Source of the DNA: an uncultured Angelakisella sp.
GTDB lineage: Bacteria; Bacillota; Clostridia; Oscillospirales; Ruminococcaceae
Assembly (NCBI GenBank): GCA_937914895.1
Contig: CALGIL010000422.1
Coordinates: 1-9,186 of the forward strand
Reading direction: 5' to 3'
Length of the DNA stretch: 9,186 nucleotides
Notes under the pieces: generated by a model
Databases searched by the model: none
Told to the model about the DNA's origin: nothing
Seen by the model: the letters and a program-made list of their open reading frames with translations, nothing else
Position numbers and translations under genes: made by a program
Part shown: positions 5,077-9,186 of the stretch, piece by piece
Numbering within the stretch: the first letter of the stretch is position 1
Layout: the number at the start of each line of letters is the position of its first letter

Positions 5077-6115
5077 AAGCCTGGGGACCATCCTTTCCGT
5101 GGTCCTGGCCTTTGCCGTGGGCGGACTGATGATCCTCCTGATGGGGTACGACCCCGTGGAGGCGTATATCGAACTGTTTAAGGGCGCCTTTGTGGGAAAG
5201 TTCAGCATTGGCACCACCCTGGAGAAATTTTCCCCCATTCTGCTGACGGGCATTGGCTATGCCGTCTGCGTGCAGACAAAATATTTTAACCTGGGGATGG
5301 AGGGCTGCCTGTACATGGGCGCCGTGGCCGCAGCCGGCATCGGGCTGATTCCGGGGCTTCCGGCTGTCGTTCACATCCCCCTGGGGCTGCTGGGGGGCAT
5401 TCTGGCCGGGACGGTATGGGGCGCCATCCCCGGGGCGCTGCGGGTAAAGTACAACGTCAACGAGGCCTGCAGCACCATCATGTTCAACTACACCGCCACC
5501 CTGCTCACCTCCTTTATGGTGTTCAACGTCTGGCGGGAGGTGACGGCGGTCTCCCGGACGCCCATTATTGAGAAAAGCGCGCAGTTTACCAAAATCCTCA
5601 AGCCCAGCCGCGCCTCCACCGCCATTTTTCTGCTGGTTTTTGTGGTGGCGGTTATGGTCTGGCTGGTGTATAAGACCAACTTCGGCTTTAAGCTCCGCGC
5701 CACCGGCCACAATATGTTTTTTTCCAACTATGTGGGGTTTGACGCCAAAAAGACGGTGTTCCTGACCGTCTGCATCAGCGGGGCCATCGGGGGCCTGGCC
5801 GGGGCCATGGAGACCATGGGCGTCTTCTACTGCGTATGGGATAACTTTTCCATGGGCACCGCCTTTGACGGCATGCTGGCCTCGCTTATAGCCAAAAACG
5901 ACATCCGCAAGCTGCCCTTTACCGCCTTTGTGCTGGCGGCGCTGCGGGCGGGCGCCCAGGGGCTGGAGCGTGTGACCAACGTGCCCAAGGCCCTGGTGAC
6001 CACCCTGGTGCCCATGATCATCATCCTCATTTCGGTGGACGGCATCCGCGACCTGCTTGGCAGTCTTTTTCAAAAGAAGGCGCCCCAAGAGGCACAGGAA
6101 GGGGTGCAGGGATGA
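5048..6115 (+). CDS. ABC transporter permease, BPD_transp_2 family (first subunit)
   Basis: The protein is about 355 residues with multiple hydrophobic segments. Family landmarks are FNLGMEG (80-86; FNIGxEG in relatives), followed by a small-residue membrane segment. Then comes the KYNVNEACSTIMFNY block (134-148) that marks the larger permease of BMP-type nucleoside importers. The cytoplasmic loop GFKLRATGHN (213-222) is the likely contact with the ATPase. No ATG is available. The GTG at 5048 is preferred because GGGGGTGA (5035-5042) gives a ribosome binding site. The GTG at 5039 is in frame but has its G-run right against the start codon. Either start overlaps the ATPase gene (29 or 38 bases), pointing to translational coupling. 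Its stop shares the ATGA of the next permease. The two permeases probably form the heterodimeric channel. Confidence 0.9.
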   Translation: MPKLPKVRGESLGTILSVVLAFAVGGLMILLMGYDPVEAYIELFKGAFVGKFSIGTTLEKFSPILLTGIGYAVCVQTKYFNLGMEGCLYMGAVAAAGIGLIPGLPAVVHIPLGLLGGILAGTVWGAIPGALRVKYNVNEACSTIMFNYTATLLTSFMVFNVWREVTAVSRTPIIEKSAQFTKILKPSRASTAIFLLVFVVAVMVWLVYKTNFGFKLRATGHNMFFSNYVGFDAKKTVFLTVCISGAIGGLAGAMETMGVFYCVWDNFSMGTAFDGMLASLIAKNDIRKLPFTAFVLAALRAGAQGLERVTNVPKALVTTLVPMIIILISVDGIRDLLGSLFQKKAPQEAQEGVQG

Positions 6116-7083
6116 CGACGCTGAATTTGGGGGACATTTTTTCCTACCAGCTGATCCACGCGACGCTGCGTTCCTCCGCCCCCATTGTTATGGCGGTGGT
6201 GGCGGCCATCATCTCCAAGCACGCCAACGTCTTTAATTTGGCCATCGAGGGCATTATGCTGTTTGCGGCCCTTATCAGCATCACGGTCAGTGCGGCCACG
6301 GGCAGCTGGGTGCTGGCCCTGCTGGCGGCCGTGGCGGCGGGGATGCTCATCTCCCTTTTAATCGGCCTTGCCCACCTGAAGCTGTCCGCCAATATTCTCA
6401 TTCTGGGCTTTTCCATCAACGCCATTGCCCAGGGCGGAACCCGGCTGATGATGCAGGAGTTTTTTGGCACGGTGGGGTCCTACGCACCCAAGGAAATGGC
6501 GCCCTTCCCCCGGCTTAACATTGCCGCCCTGGACGGACATCCGGTGCTCAGCAGCATTTTTTCCGGCTATTCCCTCATGGAGATCCTCAGCTTTGTCTGC
6601 ATCCTTCTGCTGTGGGTGGTGCTGTACAAAACCAAGACCGGCCTGCGCCTGCGCAGCGTGGGGCTTAACGAGACCGCGGCCCGGACGGCGGGGGTAAACA
6701 CCTACCGCGTAAAGCTGGGGGCCATTGTCGTATCCGGCATTTTTGCCGCCATGGCGGGGGCCCACCTGTCCATGGGCTACACCAATATGTTTGCCGAGGG
6801 GATGACCAGCGGCCGGGGCTTTATGGCCAACGCCGCCATGAACTTCGGCGGCGGCAACCCCCTGAACGCCCTGCTTGGGTGCCTGGTCTTCGGGCTGAGC
6901 GAATCCCTGGGCGCGCGGCTTCAGTCCTATGGTTTTCCCAACCAGTTTGTGCTGATGATGCCGTATATTGTCACGGTGGTCATCCTCACCTTTTCCATGG
7001 CGGGGCAGCAGCGCACCCAGCGCAAAGAAAAGCTCCGGGAGCTGAAAAAGCACCGGGAGGACCTTTCCGGCGCACCGCGGTAG
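6112..7083 (+). CDS. ABC transporter permease, BPD_transp_2 family (second subunit)
   Basis: The 323-residue membrane protein is the shorter partner of the preceding permease. It carries FNLAIEG (41-47; FNIGLEG in relatives), a long run of membrane segments up to about 297, and the cytoplasmic coupling loop GLRLRSVGLNETAA (177-190) followed by RTAGVN. The conserved GRGFMANAAMNFGGGNP stretch (234-250) comes near the end. The C-terminal 26 residues are strongly charged (many K, R, E) and probably cytoplasmic. The ATG is fixed by the ATGA overlap with the upstream stop, with AGGAAGGGG (6096-6104) in front. The order lipoprotein, ATPase, permease, permease is that of characterised nucleoside importers. 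Related BPD_transp_2 pairs also serve simple sugars, so the substrate is not settled by this gene. Confidence 0.9.
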   Translation: MTTLNLGDIFSYQLIHATLRSSAPIVMAVVAAIISKHANVFNLAIEGIMLFAALISITVSAATGSWVLALLAAVAAGMLISLLIGLAHLKLSANILILGFSINAIAQGGTRLMMQEFFGTVGSYAPKEMAPFPRLNIAALDGHPVLSSIFSGYSLMEILSFVCILLLWVVLYKTKTGLRLRSVGLNETAARTAGVNTYRVKLGAIVVSGIFAAMAGAHLSMGYTNMFAEGMTSGRGFMANAAMNFGGGNPLNALLGCLVFGLSESLGARLQSYGFPNQFVLMMPYIVTVVILTFSMAGQQRTQRKEKLRELKKHREDLSGAPR

Positions 7084-7112
7084 GCCAAAAAACAGCAAGG
7101 AAGGTGGAACAG

Positions 7113-8255
7113 ATGAAGCGAAGAGTAAGAGCGGGCATTGCCGGCGCCGGCTTTATCGGCGCGGTGCACATCGAGGCGCTGCGGCGCCTGGGATATGTGG
7201 ATGTGGCGGCTTTGGCGGATGTGTCCGGCGCCCGGGAAAAGGCCGACGCCCTGGGCGTCCCCCGGGGGTACGCTGACTACCGGGAGATGCTGGACAAGGA
7301 ACACCTGGACGTTTTGCACATTTGCACCCCCAACGACACCCATCTTGCGGTGGGCAGCGATGCCCTGGAGCACGGCGTACATATTTTGTGCGAAAAACCC
7401 ATGACCAAAACCCTGGCCGAGGCCGAGGCCCTGGCCCGGCTGGCCCGGGAAAAGGGGCTGCTGGGCGGGATGAACTTTATGTACCGCTTTTACCCCAACG
7501 TCATGGAGATGCGGGACATGGTGCAAGGCGGCGAGGCCGGCAGGATTTACACCGTCCACGGCTCCTACCTGCAGGACTGGCTGTATTATGACACCGACTA
7601 TTCCTGGCGGCTGGACAGCGCGCAGTCGGGGCAGTCCCGGGCCTTTGCCGACATCGGCTCCCACTGGATCGACATGGTGGAGTGGATTACCGGGCAAAGG
7701 GTGACGGAGGTGCTGGCCGACTTTGAGACCTTCCACAAGACGCGGAAAAAGCCCCTGGGCAAGGCGGAGACCTTTTCCAATAAGCCGCAGGGCCCGGGGG
7801 GGTATGAGGAGGTGGATATTGACACCGAGGATTACGCGGCGGTGCTGTTCCGGTTTTCCGGCGGGGCCCACGGCAGCTGCGTCATCAGCCAGGTGTACGG
7901 CGGGCGCAAAAATCAGGCCATTGTGTCCGTGGGGGGCTCCCAATGCGCCCTGCACTGGGACAGCGAGGAAGTAAACACCCTGTGGATTGGAAAGCGGGAG
8001 AGCGCTAACCGTTCCCTGGTGCGCGACCCGGCGCTGCTGCACCCCAACGCCGCCGCCATCGCCGCTTATCCCGGCGGCCACGCCGAGGGATTTGGGGACG
8101 CCGTCAAGCAAAACTTTTCCGCCTTTTATCAAAACGTCCTCAGCGGCGGCGCCCTGGAGCCGCTGTACGCCACCCTGGAGGACGGCATGAGGGAAATGCG
8201 GATCTGCGAAAAAATTATTGAAAGCGCCCGCGGCGACCGCTGGGTCACGCTTTAA
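7113..8255 (+). CDS. Gfo/Idh/MocA-family NAD(P)-dependent oxidoreductase
   Basis: The 380-residue cytoplasmic dehydrogenase has an N-terminal Rossmann fold with GAGFIG (11-16), the DVSGA end of strand 2 (36-40), CTPNDTH (71-77) and the catalytic-lysine motif EKP (94-96, Lys95). The C-terminal substrate domain shows SYLQDWLYYDTDYSWR (151-166) and ADIGSHWID (179-187), giving the usual Asp180/His184 pair. A PGGHAEGFGDA segment lies at 320-330. The family oxidises a sugar or cyclitol hydroxyl to a ketone, or the reverse, and often acts at C3 of glycosides. The ATG at 7113 is preferred to an upstream in-frame ATG (6879) because GGAAGGTGG (7099-7107) precedes it and the extension would lie inside the permease gene. 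It is 29 bases after the permease gene and 14 before a TIM-barrel gene, so it likely handles the imported compound or a product. The exact substrate is unknown. Confidence 0.92.
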   Translation: MKRRVRAGIAGAGFIGAVHIEALRRLGYVDVAALADVSGAREKADALGVPRGYADYREMLDKEHLDVLHICTPNDTHLAVGSDALEHGVHILCEKPMTKTLAEAEALARLAREKGLLGGMNFMYRFYPNVMEMRDMVQGGEAGRIYTVHGSYLQDWLYYDTDYSWRLDSAQSGQSRAFADIGSHWIDMVEWITGQRVTEVLADFETFHKTRKKPLGKAETFSNKPQGPGGYEEVDIDTEDYAAVLFRFSGGAHGSCVISQVYGGRKNQAIVSVGGSQCALHWDSEEVNTLWIGKRESANRSLVRDPALLHPNAAAIAAYPGGHAEGFGDAVKQNFSAFYQNVLSGGALEPLYATLEDGMREMRICEKIIESARGDRWVTL

Positions 8256-8269
8256 GGAGGACATAAGGA

Positions 8270-9184
8270 ATGATGAAGCTGGGGCTGAATTCCGCCATTC
8301 TGCCGGAGTACACCTTTGAGCAGCTGATTGACTACGCGGCAGAGGTGGGTTTTGCCTGTGTGGAGGTGTGCTGCTGGCCCAGGGGCAGGGCGCAGAGGCG
8401 CTATGCCGGGGTGACCCACATTGACGTGGACACCCTGGACGACGAAAAAATTGCGTACATCCGGGACTACTGCCAAAAGCGGAGCATCGAGATTTCCGCG
8501 CTGGCCTACTACCCCAACACCCTGGACCCAAACCCGGAGAACCGGAGCATGTACATCGCCCACATCCGAAAGCTGATTCTGGCGGCGCGGCGCATGGGCG
8601 TGGCCACCGTAAACACCTTTATCGGGCGGGTAAGCCACCTTACCCTGGAGGAGAACCTGGCCATTTACAAGGAGGTGTGGACGCCCATTGTAGCCCTTGC
8701 CCAGGAGCAGGGGGTCAAAATCGCCATTGAAAACTGCCCCATGCTGTTTACCCAGGACGAGTGGCCCGGCGGGCAGAACCTGGCCGTCAGCCCGGCGGTC
8801 TGGCGCAGGATGTTTGAGCTCATCCCCAGCCCCAGCCTGGGACTGAATTACGACCCGTCCCACATGGTGTGGCAGCAGATGGATTATATTAAACCCATCT
8901 ATGAGTTCCGGGACAGGATTTACCACGTCCACTTTAAGGACATCCGCGTCCTGAAGGAAAAGCTGGACGACGCGGGCATTTTGGCCGCCCCCCTGGAGTA
9001 CATGGTCCCCAAGGTGCCCGGACTGGGGGATGTGGACTGGGGCGCCTATGTGTCGGCCCTTAACGACATTGGGTACCGGGGCTATGCCTGCATCGAGATA
9101 GAGGATAAGTCCTATGAGTCCTCCGACGCCGACGTCCGCCTGGCAATCCGGCAGAGCTACCGGTACCTGCGCCAGTTTTTGTAA
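8270..9184 (+). CDS. Sugar phosphate isomerase/epimerase-like TIM-barrel protein (AP_endonuc_2 fold)
   Basis: The protein has 304 residues and is complete, with TAA two bases from the window end. The barrel begins with KLGLNSAIL (3-11). Expected divalent-metal ligands are visible: Glu154 in IAIENCP, Asp195 and His198 in NYDPSH, His221 in YHVHFKD, and Glu276 or Glu278 in CIEIED. The stretches YAGVTHIDV (45-53) and EWPGGQN (164-170) are recalled from a subfamily often encoded beside Gfo/Idh/MocA enzymes. Relatives in this fold include IolE/IolI, hydroxypyruvate isomerase, and TIM-barrel lyases that cleave 3-keto glycosides. It probably isomerises, epimerises or eliminates the keto product of the preceding dehydrogenase. 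AAGGAGG (8254-8260) overlaps the upstream stop and supports the ATG at 8270, although the ATG at 8273 is also possible. No nucleic-acid role is suggested despite the fold's name. Confidence 0.9.
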   Translation: MMKLGLNSAILPEYTFEQLIDYAAEVGFACVEVCCWPRGRAQRRYAGVTHIDVDTLDDEKIAYIRDYCQKRSIEISALAYYPNTLDPNPENRSMYIAHIRKLILAARRMGVATVNTFIGRVSHLTLEENLAIYKEVWTPIVALAQEQGVKIAIENCPMLFTQDEWPGGQNLAVSPAVWRRMFELIPSPSLGLNYDPSHMVWQQMDYIKPIYEFRDRIYHVHFKDIRVLKEKLDDAGILAAPLEYMVPKVPGLGDVDWGAYVSALNDIGYRGYACIEIEDKSYESSDADVRLAIRQSYRYLRQFL

Positions 9185-9186
9185 GC

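Noticed and set aside
3376..5253. 625-codon open frame on the - strand opposite the ATPase gene
   Set aside because: The + strand carries all ABC ATPase motifs here. The antisense product is rich in H, P, G and Q with no family signature, typical of a shadow frame.
6879..7112. N-terminal extension of the dehydrogenase from the ATG at 6879
   Set aside because: The extension lies within the permease gene in another frame, lacks family similarity, and the ATG at 7113 has a strong ribosome binding site followed directly by the Rossmann motif.
6927..8531. 534-codon open frame on the - strand opposite the dehydrogenase gene
   Set aside because: It is antisense to a clear Gfo/Idh/MocA gene and has no ribosome binding site or domain signature.

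Overview
The window looks like chromosomal DNA from a fairly GC-rich Gram-positive of the Clostridia type. The reasons are strong AGGAGG-type ribosome binding sites, a textbook TTGACA/TATAAT promoter, a clostridial-style tRNA-Lys, a lipoprotein-type solute-binding protein and a LacI/CcpA-like operator. Genus and species cannot be read from the sequence. All convincing genes lie on the + strand.

Left part (1-909). Bases 1-56 hold nothing recognisable. A perfect-consensus promoter (57-85) drives a tRNA-Lys(UUU) gene (112-187), which ends at a long hairpin (189-223). The acceptor stem of this tRNA carries G3:U70, the main alanine identity element, and a C7/A66 mismatch. An AT-richer GNAT acetyltransferase gene (337-807) follows. 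It is bracketed by two 16-base imperfect direct repeats exactly 500 bases apart and starts by ATGA overlap with a possible nine-codon ORF. The 102 bases from 808 to 909 hold only a T-run and the ribosome binding site of the next gene.

Middle (910-2309). A DUF554 membrane protein gene is followed by a 680-base gene-free stretch. That stretch holds GC-rich nested inverted repeats (1674-1800), a tiny ORF with a good ribosome binding site, and two identical 17-base copies of a LacI/CcpA-like palindrome (1853-1869 and 2122-2138). It also holds a sigma-A-type promoter (2085-2114), placed so that the second palindrome sits on the predicted transcription start, and a leader of about 190 nt with a stable hairpin.

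Right part (2310-9184). This is one operon of six genes: a BMP-family lipoprotein, a double-domain ABC ATPase, two BPD_transp_2 permeases, a Gfo/Idh/MocA-family NAD(P)-dependent oxidoreductase and an AP_endonuc_2-type TIM-barrel isomerase/lyase. The first four have the composition and order of nucleoside importers such as nupNOPQ or bmpA-nupABC. The last two are a pair typical of pathways that oxidise a sugar or glycoside to a keto form and then isomerise or eliminate it. No nucleoside phosphorylase, hydrolase, deaminase or kinase is present. The most interesting hypothesis is therefore an importer of BMP type feeding an oxidation-elimination route for a nucleoside, C-nucleoside or other glycoside, repressed by a LacI-family regulator encoded elsewhere. 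The substrate cannot be read from the sequence, and the operon may continue past the right edge.
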